This document shows, one piece after another, positions 24,401 to 32,047 of a stretch of 64,000 nt of DNA (positions within the stretch are counted from its first letter, which is position 1; each line of letters starts with the position of its first letter). This DNA comes from an uncultured Eggerthellaceae bacterium (GTDB taxonomy: Bacteria; Actinomycetota; Coriobacteriia; Coriobacteriales; Eggerthellaceae). The DNA is taken from the NCBI GenBank assembly GCA_910580205.1, contig CAJTVP010000001.1:40223-104222 (forward strand), given 5' to 3'. A program made the position numbers and the translations under genes. The notes beneath the pieces were generated by a model. The model ran no database searches. It worked only from the letters and a program-made list of their open reading frames with translations, and was not told the DNA's origin.

Positions 24401-24528
24401 AGGTCCTGCCGAACGCCGCGAAGATGGTGGTCAAGCAGGTGCTCCCGAAGAAGGACCCCACGCAGAAGAAGAGCGCCAAGCGCCAACATAAGCCCGATCA
24501 GCCCAGATATGTGAAGATCGAGGGCTAG
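21469..24528 (+). CDS. large Fe-S/FAD pyridine-nucleotide oxidoreductase (GltD/NfnB-like) with winged-helix and ferredoxin modules
   Basis: A 1019-residue cytoplasmic multidomain oxidoreductase. In order: a polar N-terminus; a winged-helix-like segment at about 125-172 (FDELQERSGLDADRLQEML); a Cys-rich segment with CSCRLAERVRGG near 273; a 4Fe-4S motif CVACAGCVEVCP near 383; the DPYD/GltD N-terminal Fe-S domain (CKTACPAHISVQGYLRMA, CGRVCNKRCEEAC) at about 447-530; FAD fold VGAGPAGLTCAYYLA near 546; NAD(P) fold VIGGGNVAVDAARVA near 681; and a C-terminal pair of cluster motifs (CLSC, CIGCGLCTTRCEFDAI) at about 930-950. It should move electrons between NAD(P)H and ferredoxin-type carriers. hypA begins 9 bp downstream, linking it to hydrogenase or nickel biology. 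Confidence 0.82.
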   Translation: MAKQADNGTLPKITRSFGGATVEERKEAMGRELDASERARRNRIPETNPAGGPHRIIAEELYSENDTFVPYHLADPNQPGPAASEPLKPAVLKEGQKITDRLGVKVKPDDPDYWGLASVMTDEEAQLTAHMKVRCPLTFDELQERSGLDADRLQEMLDDLCVKGILEYNWENLDGANPEHGKRYVLPMFVPGSAEFTVMNQQQLEEHPEISTFFERMAYLPLTRATKLVPPGGAGVGMHVIPVEQAIKHENQSADVERISHWLKKYDRFSAGACSCRLAERVRGGNAGSDPQNWCIGVGDMADYCVETGKGHFVTYDEVMDILILAEKNGYVHQITNIDGQDKIFAICNCDVNVCYALRTSQLFNTPNMSRSAYVAQVDGTKCVACAGCVEVCPAGAVKLGQKLETASGPVAYPVQPLPTLTWSQGDWDSDYKNAHRVECHETGTAPCKTACPAHISVQGYLRMAAEGRYREALELIKRENPFPAVCGRVCNKRCEEACTRGIVDEAVAIDEVKRFIAEKDLEAETRFVPEAVPPNTRGAFADKIAIVGAGPAGLTCAYYLALMGYRPVVFERQEKPGGMMAFGIPSYKLPKDVVDAEISVLRELGVEIRCGVDVGSDVTLDDLRADGFAAFYLAVGAQGSRDLHLPGQEAEGVFSAVDFLREAFAHPAANDAEALQGATIVIGGGNVAVDAARVARHQGSDAVAMYCLEQPCEMAATPEEVAEACEDGVSVEHGWGPVSIQTAPGEDGQPHVSAVVFRRCTRVFDEEGTFAPLYDDEDTLTVPCDRVVLAVGQTIQWGGLLDGSAVKIGRGGVAEADGVTYQTAQPDVFVGGDAFTGPRFVIDAIAAGHEAAVSLHRFVQTGSSLTLGRNKRAYRELDKEALKLDPGSYDQAGRQRPSCAAPTEARFSWADPTRSFTEEQIRIETARCLSCGASIVDPNRCIGCGLCTTRCEFDAIRLSREHPECSEMVRSEDKLKKVLPNAAKMVVKQVLPKKDPTQKKSAKRQHKPDQPRYVKIEG

Positions 24529-24536
24529 GGCGCGCC

Positions 24537-24881
24537 ATGCATGAGCTGGGCGTGGTGTTCGCCACCGTTGACCTGTTGGAGGAGGCCGCCCGCGAACACG
24601 GGCTTTCCCGCATCCAGAAGGTGACCCTTGATCTGGGAGAGGTCTCAGGCATCGTCACGGAGTTCTTTGAGGATACGTGGAAGTGGGCCTCTTCCAAGAA
24701 CGATCTCATCCGCGGGGCGGAGCTGGAGATCCATATCGTGCCGGCGGTCACCGTGTGCAACGGATGCGGGAAGACCTACGGCACCGTGGAGCATGGGCGC
24801 ATCTGCCCCTATTGCCAGAGCGCGGACACGGAGCTGCTGCGCGGATCGGAGATGGACATCCGCTCCATCGAAGCGGAGTGA
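24537..24881 (+). CDS. hypA: HypA hydrogenase/urease nickel metallochaperone
   Basis: A 114-residue nickel-insertion accessory protein. It starts MHELGVV, with the Ni-binding N-terminal Met-His, and has the zinc site CNGC (about 76-79) and CPYC (about 92-95). It normally pairs with the GTPase HypB to load Ni into NiFe-hydrogenase. No hypB or hydrogenase gene is in the window, but a G3E GTPase of the same superfamily lies 5 kb away on the other strand. It is 9 bp behind the Fe-S/FAD oxidoreductase and surely co-transcribed with it. It converges on the CCA-adding gene. Confidence 0.92.
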   Translation: MHELGVVFATVDLLEEAAREHGLSRIQKVTLDLGEVSGIVTEFFEDTWKWASSKNDLIRGAELEIHIVPAVTVCNGCGKTYGTVEHGRICPYCQSADTELLRGSEMDIRSIEAE

Positions 24882-24899
24882 GGCAAGGGTCGGCCAGGC

Positions 24900-26279
24900 T
24901 CAGCCGTGCAAGCCTCCATCGGCCAAGGCCCGCAGCAGCGCTTCCCGCTCATTGGGCACGCGCTCTTCCATCACTTCCTCCAACAGCCACGAAAGAGCCC
25001 GGCCCACTTCCGGGCCTTCGGGCACGTCGGCCGCCATGAGGTCGCGCCCATCAATGGCCAGCATCCGCACGCTGAACGCCTCCTGAGCTTCCAGCACCTC
25101 GTCCAGCACGGCCTCCACTTCGTCGAAACAGGCGGCATCCTTGGCGTATTCGGGAGCGTGCGCCATCATGTCCGCCCGTTTGAGCGCCAGAAGCGCCCGC
25201 AGCATCTCAGGGCGTCCCTCCAGCTTCGCCAAGGCCTTCCGCACGCTTTTCCGCGTGGCCTGGATGGTGCCGCTGTGCTGCGACACCAGTGCGCACACCT
25301 CCTCAGCGAAGGCAGGGCTGAGCCCCAGCCGGTGCATGAGGCCGCGCGCCAGCTGGGCGCTCACGGAAGCATGGCCGTAGAAATGCTCCACGCCGTCCTC
25401 GTCGAGGAAGGCGGCCGCCGGCTTTCCCATGTCGTGACAGAACGCCGCCCAGCGCACGAGGCGCGTGGGCTCCGCTGACTGGACCGCCCAGGCCGTGTGC
25501 TCCAGCACGTCGTAGCAATGGTACTTCGTCCGCTGCGGGCAGCCGCTCATGGCCACCAGCTCAGGGACCAGGAACTCAAGCACGGGCTCCGTCGCCATGA
25601 GCGCTTCGTGGGCATGGTCTCCCATCAGCAAACGGTCCAGCTCATAGACCTTCCGTTCGCGGGACACCTGCTCAAGCAGGCTTTTGCACTGGATCATGGT
25701 TTCATAGGTGCTGGCTTCAAGCGTGAATCCCAACTCCGAGACGAATCGGCACCCGCGAAGGATGCGGAGCGCGTCTTCCTTGAAGCGGGTGCGCGCGCAT
25801 CCCACCACGCGGATGATCCCGTCTCGCATATCCGCCATGCCGCCCGTGGGGTCCAGCAAGCCCACGCCCGGCTGGTAGGCCAGGGCGTTCATGGTGAAAT
25901 CCCTGCGCATCAAGTCCTCTTCGATGGTGCGCGCGAAGGTGACGCTCTCAGGGTGGCGGCCGTCCCGATAGGGGCCATCCACGCGGAACGTGGTCACCTC
26001 CACGGGATGCTCGCCATCCGGCACGATGGTGATCGTGCCATGCTTGATGCCGGTCTCATGGGTGCTCATGCCGGCATCTTCGCAGGCGGCCTGCACCTGC
26101 TCCCAGCGCGCGTCCGTGGCTATGTCCACATCGTGCGCTTCGCGTCCCATGATCCCGTCGCGCACATAGCCGCCTACGAACCAGGCGTCGAACCCGGCCT
26201 CTCGCAAGCAGGCGAACACCGCCATGCCATGATCCGGAATGGGGATGGCGACGTCCGGGTATGTTTTCGCAGGTTCCAT
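24900..26279 (-). CDS. cca: CCA-adding/poly(A) polymerase-type tRNA nucleotidyltransferase with HD domain
   Basis: Adds or repairs the 3' CCA of tRNAs. It has 459 residues. The class II nucleotidyltransferase head carries GGYVRDGIMG and the catalytic DVDIATD (about 50-56). RRDFTMNALAY and the neck helices follow, then an HD phosphohydrolase domain with CHDMGK. I start at the ATG at 26279 (MEPAKTYP); the frame stays open for 1.7 kb upstream, but only as antisense of aspS. The ribosome site is weak. It is divergent from aspS. Confidence 0.93.
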   Translation of the reverse strand: MEPAKTYPDVAIPIPDHGMAVFACLREAGFDAWFVGGYVRDGIMGREAHDVDIATDARWEQVQAACEDAGMSTHETGIKHGTITIVPDGEHPVEVTTFRVDGPYRDGRHPESVTFARTIEEDLMRRDFTMNALAYQPGVGLLDPTGGMADMRDGIIRVVGCARTRFKEDALRILRGCRFVSELGFTLEASTYETMIQCKSLLEQVSRERKVYELDRLLMGDHAHEALMATEPVLEFLVPELVAMSGCPQRTKYHCYDVLEHTAWAVQSAEPTRLVRWAAFCHDMGKPAAAFLDEDGVEHFYGHASVSAQLARGLMHRLGLSPAFAEEVCALVSQHSGTIQATRKSVRKALAKLEGRPEMLRALLALKRADMMAHAPEYAKDAACFDEVEAVLDEVLEAQEAFSVRMLAIDGRDLMAADVPEGPEVGRALSWLLEEVMEERVPNEREALLRALADGGLHG

Positions 26280-26351
26280 GGTCCCATCATACTCCCGTTG
26301 CGCCCTAGGTGGCGTACAATGGCACGGTTTGGCACGACCACCTGAAGGGAC

Positions 26352-28139
26352 ATGGACAAGATGACCGATCTCATCAACGAATACAGCATGCACACCGCCA
26401 CCTGCGGCCAGTTGCGCGCGGACGACGACGGGCGTGAAGTCACGCTCACGGGCTGGGCTTGGCACAACCGTGATCACGGCGGCCTCATCTTCATAGACCT
26501 GCGCGACCGCGCGGGTTACACCCAGATCGTCGTCGACCCTGATTGCGTCTCTGCGGAGGATTTCGCCCGGGCGGAGCATGTGGGCCGCGAAGACGTGCTG
26601 CGCGTGGAGGGCCGCGTGCGCCTGCGCGCTGAGGACGCGGTCAATCCTGATATGCCCACGGGCCAGATCGAGGTGCTGGCCACCTCCATCCAGATGTTGA
26701 ACGAATCCGTGACGCCTCCCTTCGCCATTGAAGACGGCATCGAAACGGACGAGACCACGCGCATGAAATGGCGCTACCTTGACCTGCGCCGCCCGGAGAT
26801 GTACGCGAATCTGAAGCTGCGCCACACGGTCATGCAGGCCATGCGCCGTGCGCTGGATGAGCGCGGGTTCGTGGAGGTGGAGACGCCCATCCTGGCGAAC
26901 TCCACGCCGGAGGGCGCTCGCGACTACATCGTGCCGTCCCGTCCGAACCCTGGCAAGTTCTACGCGTTGCCCCAAAGCCCGCAGCAGTTCAAGCAGATGC
27001 TCATGGCCGGCGGCGTGGAGCGCTACTTCCAGATCGCCCGCTGTTTCCGCGACGAGGATCTGCGCGCTGACCGCCAGCCGGAGTTCACCCAGGTGGACAT
27101 AGAGATGTCCTTCGTCACCGAGAACGACGTCATGACCATGATGGAAGACGTGCTCCATGAGGTGTTCGCCGCGGTGGGGTTGGACCTGCCCGTGCCGCTT
27201 CAGCGCATGCCCTACGCCACAGCCATGGACCTCTATGGTTGCGACCGGCCGGATGTCCGTTTCGGGATGCTGCTCCACGACATCACGGACATCGTGCGCG
27301 ACTCCGGTTTCAAAGTGTTCGCCAGCGTGGCTCAGTCCGGCGGCGTGGTGAAGGCCATCAACGCGAAGGGCGCGGGCGACTGGAGCCGCGGGGACGTGGA
27401 GAAGCTGGCCTCCATCGCCGAGGCCAATGGTGCGAAGGGCATGGCCTGGGTGGCGTTCACCACCTCCGGTGAGGAGAAGAGCCCCATCAAGAAGTTCTTC
27501 ACGGACGAGGAGTGGGCTGCGCTCAAAGCCGAGATGGAGGTGGAGCCGGGGGATCTGCTCCTGTTCGCCGCTGATGAGCCCGATGTGGCGAACGCGGTGC
27601 TCTCCGCGCTGCGCCTGCACATGGCGGATGCGCTGGACATCCCCCGTGAAGGCCACGCGCTGCTCTGGGTGGTGGACTTCCCGATGTTCCGCTATGACGC
27701 CGACGAGAAGAAATACGCCGCCGAGCATCATCCCTTCAGCAAGATCTGCGATGAGGATATGGACACCTTCGAAGCTGAGCCGCTTTCCGCAGGCAGCTAC
27801 GCTTATGACGTGGTCATGGACGGCTATGAGATGGGCGGCGGCTCCATCCGCATCCATGATCCCGAAGAGCAGAGGCGCGTGCTGCGCGTGCTGGGGCTCT
27901 CTGACGAGGACATAGACTCCAAGTTCGGCCACCTCATCCAGGCGCTCTCTCTGGGCACGCCGCCCCACGGCGGCATCGCCCTGGGCCTTGACCGTTTGGT
28001 GATGCTCCTTGCGGGCAAGGACTCCATCCGCGACGTCATCGCCTTCCCGAAGACCTCCAGCGCGGCTGATCCCATGACCGGCGCGCCCAACGAGGTCACG
28101 GCGCGGCAGCTGAAAGAAGTGGATCTCCGGCTTCTATAG
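26352..28139 (+). CDS. aspS: aspartyl-tRNA synthetase
   Basis: A class II synthetase of 595 residues with the bacterial layout: OB-fold anticodon domain (about 20-120), motif 1, motif 2 (FRDEDLRADRQPEFTQVD), the bacterial GAD insertion at about 300-420, and motif 3 (GIALGLDRLVMLL). AAGGGAC precedes the ATG at 26352; an internal ATG at 26361 is also possible. A -10-like TACAAT is at 26315-26320. The DUF6483 gene follows by 23 bp and is probably co-transcribed. Confidence 0.96.
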   Translation: MDKMTDLINEYSMHTATCGQLRADDDGREVTLTGWAWHNRDHGGLIFIDLRDRAGYTQIVVDPDCVSAEDFARAEHVGREDVLRVEGRVRLRAEDAVNPDMPTGQIEVLATSIQMLNESVTPPFAIEDGIETDETTRMKWRYLDLRRPEMYANLKLRHTVMQAMRRALDERGFVEVETPILANSTPEGARDYIVPSRPNPGKFYALPQSPQQFKQMLMAGGVERYFQIARCFRDEDLRADRQPEFTQVDIEMSFVTENDVMTMMEDVLHEVFAAVGLDLPVPLQRMPYATAMDLYGCDRPDVRFGMLLHDITDIVRDSGFKVFASVAQSGGVVKAINAKGAGDWSRGDVEKLASIAEANGAKGMAWVAFTTSGEEKSPIKKFFTDEEWAALKAEMEVEPGDLLLFAADEPDVANAVLSALRLHMADALDIPREGHALLWVVDFPMFRYDADEKKYAAEHHPFSKICDEDMDTFEAEPLSAGSYAYDVVMDGYEMGGGSIRIHDPEEQRRVLRVLGLSDEDIDSKFGHLIQALSLGTPPHGGIALGLDRLVMLLAGKDSIRDVIAFPKTSSAADPMTGAPNEVTARQLKEVDLRLL

Positions 28140-28162
28140 ACCGCCCTCGGAAGGGAGGCGCC

Positions 28163-28609
28163 ATGCTCCATCAGGACTACATCGTGCGCATGCTCACGGA
28201 CTTGGCGGCCGCCATCATGCGGGCCGCTACCCGTGAGACCTCGCGCCAGCGCCCGGAAGAGGCGGCGCGCATGCTGGATGTGGCTGTGGGGAACGCCGTT
28301 GATCTGGACGGGGAGACGTTCCTTTCCTTGGCACCGGAATCCATCGCGCAGATCATGGCCGTCACGGGCACGGACAGCCGCGTGTCGGAATACGTGGCGC
28401 GCTCCATGATGCTGGCATCCGCGTACCTTGCTGAGGCGGGGGATGAGGCCATGGCGCGCCTCCGGCGGGATCAAGCGCAAGCCATAGCAGGCGCGTTCGG
28501 CCATGACCTGACGGATATGGAGGGCAGCGCGGAAGCGGCGGAGGAAGCGGCCGTTGCGGCGGTGGCGGAATACGCGCCGGAAGATGCGGACGGCGGCGAA
28601 GAGGCCTGA
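28163..28609 (+). CDS. DUF6483-like hypothetical protein
   Basis: A 148-residue helical protein beginning MLHQDYIVRMLTDLAAAI, the style of a conserved gut-anaerobe family (DUF6483 as I recall it). It is all helix with a very acidic, Ala-rich tail from about 118. There is no signal peptide, membrane segment or catalytic motif. It follows aspS by 23 bp. Function is unknown. Confidence 0.7.
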   Translation: MLHQDYIVRMLTDLAAAIMRAATRETSRQRPEEAARMLDVAVGNAVDLDGETFLSLAPESIAQIMAVTGTDSRVSEYVARSMMLASAYLAEAGDEAMARLRRDQAQAIAGAFGHDLTDMEGSAEAAEEAAVAAVAEYAPEDADGGEEA

Positions 28610-28709
28610 CGGGTCTGGTGGCTCTGCCAGCCCACTGCGAGCACGGCACCGTCCATGCCGTGCGAAGGTTTCAATATGGCAACAGTTTCGCAGAAACTCT
28701 GACTCAACG

Positions 28710-28738
28710 AAAATCCGCGCGCCATCCGCGGATTTTTA
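28710..28738. terminator. bidirectional-type terminator stem AAAATCCGCG/CGCGGATTTT
   Basis: Perfect 10-bp arms at 28710-28719 and 28727-28736 with a 7-nt loop. The A-run and T-run give a terminator on the plus strand after aspS-DUF6483, just ahead of the cold-shock gene's promoter region. Confidence 0.8.
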
Positions 28739-28772
28739 GCGTATAGTGATTCCTGCTCCGCACAATGGGGCA

Positions 28773-28803
28773 CGTTCAAGATGCGTCAGTGATGTCTTGA
28801 ACG
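28773..28803 (+). promoter_or_regulatory. 9-bp hairpin in the cold-shock gene leader
   Basis: CGTTCAAGA (28773-28781) pairs perfectly with TCTTGAACG (28795-28803) across a 13-nt loop, 50 bp before the cspA-like start. A -10-like TATAGT is at 28742-28747. Long structured leaders that respond to temperature are typical of csp mRNAs. Confidence 0.5.
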
Positions 28804-28852
28804 TCGGTTTTGAGGCCTTGTGAGGACAGGGCTTTAGGAAAGAGGATTTAGC

Positions 28853-29056
28853 ATGGCGGAAGGTACTGTGAAGTGGTTCAACCCGGAGAAGGGCTACGGA
28901 TTCATCTCTCAGCCTGATGGCGAGGATCTGTTCGTTCATTTCTCGGAGATCCAGATGGACGGGTTCAAGACGTTGGACGAGGGAGCGGCTGTTTCCTTCG
29001 ACATCACCACGGGCCAGAATGGCAAGCTGCAAGCCAGCAACGTGTGCAAGCTCTAA
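28853..29056 (+). CDS. csp: cold-shock protein (CspA family)
   Basis: A 67-residue single cold-shock domain with both RNA-binding motifs: KGYGFI (RNP1) and DLFVHFS (RNP2). It is an RNA chaperone that melts mRNA structure at low temperature and in stress. GAAAGAGG precedes the ATG. It is monocistronic, with a terminator upstream and a strong one downstream and a leader of about 100 nt. Confidence 0.96.
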   Translation: MAEGTVKWFNPEKGYGFISQPDGEDLFVHFSEIQMDGFKTLDEGAAVSFDITTGQNGKLQASNVCKL

Positions 29057-29083
29057 ACAGCGGAACTGAAACGCAACAGTGAC

Positions 29084-29110
29084 AAGGCCCTTCTTCGGAA
29101 GGGCCTTTTT
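29084..29110 (+). terminator. Rho-independent terminator of csp
   Basis: AAGGCCCTTC (29084-29093), tetraloop TTCG, GAAGGGCCTT (29098-29107), then a T-run. A textbook intrinsic terminator that also carries an A-run for the convergent queA. Confidence 0.92.
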
Positions 29111-29153
29111 CATGCCCTGCGATCCGGACGCAGCTGGACCGAGCGCCGGGGCG

Positions 29154-30248
29154 TCAGAGGATCAGCATGGCATCGCCGAAGGAGAGCATCCGGTAGCGCT
29201 CACGGATGGCATGGGCGTAGGCATCCATGACGGAATCGCGCCCAGCGAAGGCGGACACCAGCATCATGAGCGTGGAGCGGGGCACGTGGAAGTTCGTGAT
29301 GAGCCCATCCACCACGAAGAACCGGCTCCCTGGGAGCAGGAACAGGCTGGTGGCGGCGCGCTCCTTCGGCTCCAATCCGGTGACACGCCCCTCTGCGTCC
29401 CGGCAGGCGCTCTCCAAGGAGCGAACGGACGTGGTGCCCACGGCGATCACGCGGCCACCCGCCTCCTTGCACGCCTGGATGGCATCCACGGTGCGCGCGG
29501 GCACGGTGTAGCGCTCCGTGTGCATGGCGTGATCTTCGGCATCCTCCTCATCCACCACGCGGAACGTGTCCAGCCCCACCTCCAGCTCCACCGTCTCCCA
29601 GGCCGCCCCCGCCTCCTTGCACGCTTCGATCAGCTCAGGGGTGAAGTGGAGCCCGGCCGTGGGCGCTGCGGCGGAGGATTCGCGGGTGGCGTAGACGGTC
29701 TGATAGAGCTCGTCGTCTCCCGCATAATCTTTGATGTAGGGCGGCAAGGGCGTGCGCCCCGCCTCGTGGAGCGCTTCATCCAGAGAGGGGAGCGTCGTGC
29801 TCAAGCGCACCAGCCGCTCGCCCTTCTGCTCGCCTGACGCCCAATCGATCACCTCAGCGGAGAGCGCCACCTGCCCGTCACCGCCCAGGAAATCCACCAC
29901 AGCGCCAGCGCCCGGCTTCAGCCGCTTGCCGGGGCGGACGAGCGCTTCCCAAAAGGCCACCTGGTTCGTTCGCGGCTCAGGGCCAGCGGCCTCCCGCAGC
30001 AAGAACACCTCCGCCTCGCCGCCGCTTCCGCGCTTGCGGCCGATCAGGCGCGCGGGCATGACGCGCGTCTCATTCGCGATCAGAAGGTCGCCTGGGCGCA
30101 GGTAGCTGACCACATCCTTGAAGATGCGGTCAGCAAGCTCTCCCGTTTTGCGGTCCATCACCAGCATCCGGCATTCATCGCGCGGCAGATGAGGCTCTTG
30201 CGCGATGAGCTCAGCGGGCAGTTCGTAGTCGAAGTCAGCGGTCTTCAT
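29154..30248 (-). CDS. queA: S-adenosylmethionine:tRNA ribosyltransferase-isomerase
   Basis: QueA moves the ribosyl part of SAM to 7-aminomethyl-7-deazaguanine in tRNA to form epoxyqueuosine. It has 364 residues, the family norm, from MKTADFDYELP at 30248. Conserved blocks seen include LIAQEP, RDECRMLV, TAGLHFTPEL and DGLITNFHVPRSTLMMLVSA. The minus-strand frame extends far upstream, but only as antisense of metG. It is the only queuosine gene in the window. Confidence 0.95.
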   Translation of the reverse strand: MKTADFDYELPAELIAQEPHLPRDECRMLVMDRKTGELADRIFKDVVSYLRPGDLLIANETRVMPARLIGRKRGSGGEAEVFLLREAAGPEPRTNQVAFWEALVRPGKRLKPGAGAVVDFLGGDGQVALSAEVIDWASGEQKGERLVRLSTTLPSLDEALHEAGRTPLPPYIKDYAGDDELYQTVYATRESSAAAPTAGLHFTPELIEACKEAGAAWETVELEVGLDTFRVVDEEDAEDHAMHTERYTVPARTVDAIQACKEAGGRVIAVGTTSVRSLESACRDAEGRVTGLEPKERAATSLFLLPGSRFFVVDGLITNFHVPRSTLMMLVSAFAGRDSVMDAYAHAIRERYRMLSFGDAMLIL

Positions 30249-30419
30249 GGCCCCTATTGTACCCGCCCTTCGCAGCCGACCACAGGAACGCCGCGCACCG
30301 GCGGCGCGCAGCGAACCGCCGCCGTCCGCTTGAGCTCCCTGCGGGTCCCGGCGCTGGCGCGGCGGTGCTAAAATCCCATCCATCAACGGACCATCATCGC
30401 GCACGCTTGGAGGGCTGCC

Positions 30420-32018
30420 ATGTCCCAGGAAACCTACTCTGTGACCACGCCGATCTACTACGTGAACGCAGCGCCCCATCTGGGGACCGCGTACACCACC
30501 ATCGCCGCGGACACCGTTTGCCGTTACCAGCGCATGAACGGCAAGGACGTCGCCCTGGTCACGGGCATGGATGAGCACGGGCAGAAGGTGGCGGACACGG
30601 CGGAGGCGCATGGGATGGCGCCGCAGGAGTGGTGCGATTCCATGGAGCCGGCGTTCCGCGACGCGTGGGACATGCTGAACATCCGCTACACGGATTTCGT
30701 GCGCACCACCGAGTCGCGCCACGCCATCACCGTGAAGCAGTTCTGGCAGAAGCTCTACGACAAGGGCTATCTCTACAAGGGAGCTTACGAGGGCTGGTAC
30801 TGCGTCCACGAGGAGACCTATTACGCGGAGAGCGACTTGGAGAAGGATGAGGAAGGCCGCTTCGTCTGTCCGGATTGCAAGCGCCCGGTGCAGCTCATGG
30901 CCTCCGGTGAGGAGAACTGGTTCTTCAAGCTCTCCGAGTTCCAACAGCCGCTCCTTGGCTACTACGCCACGCATCCGGACTTCATCCGCCCGGAGTCGCG
31001 CAAAAACGAGATCGTGTCCTTCGTGAGCCGCGGCCTCAAGGACCTCTCCATCTCCCGTTCCACTTTCGACTGGGGCGTTCCGCTGCCTTTCGATGAAGGG
31101 CATGTGGCCTACGTCTGGGCCGACGCGCTCCTGGCCTACCTCACGGGCATCGGATATGGGGACGGCGCCCGCGAAGGGGAGTGCGAACGGCGCTGGCCCA
31201 TGCAGTACCACTTCGTCGGGAAGGACATCATCCGCTTCCATTGCGTGATCTGGCCCGCCATGCTCATGGCGGCCGACATGAGCATCCCCTACACCGTGTT
31301 CGGTCACGGCTTCCTCCTCACCAAAGGCGAGAAGATGTCGAAGAGCAAGGGCAACGCGCTCAAGCCGGCGGACCTGGTGGAGATCTTCGGCGTGGACGCG
31401 TACCGCTACTACTTCATGAGCGACGTGCAGTTCGGCGCGGATGGTTCCATCTCCATCGAGCGCATGGTGCAGGTCTACAACAACGAGCTGGCGAACACCT
31501 GGGGCAACCTGGTCAGCCGCGTGGCGAACATGACGAAGAAGTACTTCGACGGGCGCGTGCCTGAGCCGTGCGAGCAGGATTGCGACAATCCGCTGAAGCC
31601 GCTCGTGGAGGAGCTCTACGCCACCTACGATGCCGCCATGGAGCGCGTGGACTTCACGGCTGCCGCTGCCGCGGTGCAGGCTCTGGCATCCCGGGCGAAC
31701 CTCTACATCGAAGAGACGGAGCCCTTCAAGCTGGCGAAAGACCCGGAGGCGGCAGGCAAGCTCTCCTGCGTGATGTACAACCTGCTGGAGACCATCCGCG
31801 TGATCGCGCTGTTCATGGAGCCCTTCGCGCCGAACACCTCCGCTGAGGTGTACCGTCGGCTGGGTCTGGGAGACATCGCGGACGTGACGAACATCAAGCA
31901 AGCGAGCGCGTGGGGCCAGCTGCCTGCGGGCAACCCTGTTGAGGTGGGTGATCCGCTGTTCCCGCGGCTGGATGTGGATGATCTCCCGTCGCTGGATGAC
32001 GACGCGCCCGCGGCTTAG
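30420..32018 (+). CDS. metG: methionyl-tRNA synthetase
   Basis: A class I synthetase of 532 residues. The HIGH-type motif is AAPHLGTAYTT, and KMSKS is present exactly in GEKMSKSKGNALKP. The connective-peptide zinc segment has CPDCKR plus one upstream Cys. It lacks the C-terminal tRNA-binding/dimerisation domain of the long form. GGAGGGC lies before the ATG. It heads a run of genes on one strand (tatD, flavodoxin, rsmA, IscU-like). Confidence 0.96.
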   Translation: MSQETYSVTTPIYYVNAAPHLGTAYTTIAADTVCRYQRMNGKDVALVTGMDEHGQKVADTAEAHGMAPQEWCDSMEPAFRDAWDMLNIRYTDFVRTTESRHAITVKQFWQKLYDKGYLYKGAYEGWYCVHEETYYAESDLEKDEEGRFVCPDCKRPVQLMASGEENWFFKLSEFQQPLLGYYATHPDFIRPESRKNEIVSFVSRGLKDLSISRSTFDWGVPLPFDEGHVAYVWADALLAYLTGIGYGDGAREGECERRWPMQYHFVGKDIIRFHCVIWPAMLMAADMSIPYTVFGHGFLLTKGEKMSKSKGNALKPADLVEIFGVDAYRYYFMSDVQFGADGSISIERMVQVYNNELANTWGNLVSRVANMTKKYFDGRVPEPCEQDCDNPLKPLVEELYATYDAAMERVDFTAAAAAVQALASRANLYIEETEPFKLAKDPEAAGKLSCVMYNLLETIRVIALFMEPFAPNTSAEVYRRLGLGDIADVTNIKQASAWGQLPAGNPVEVGDPLFPRLDVDDLPSLDDDAPAA

Positions 32019-32047
32019 AGCCTTCGCGCCGAAGGCAGGGAGCCGCC

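Noticed and set aside
21352..24489. 1045-residue minus-strand open frame opposite the Fe-S/FAD oxidoreductase
   Set aside because: His/Arg/Ala-rich translation without domains; an antisense shadow of a high-GC gene whose plus-strand product is full of recognisable motifs.
26280..27968. long minus-strand extension ahead of the CCA-adding gene
   Set aside because: It is antisense to aspS; the CCA enzyme begins normally at 26279.
30249..31901. 550-codon minus-strand extension ahead of queA
   Set aside because: Antisense to metG; family length and the MKTADFDYELP start fix queA at 30248.
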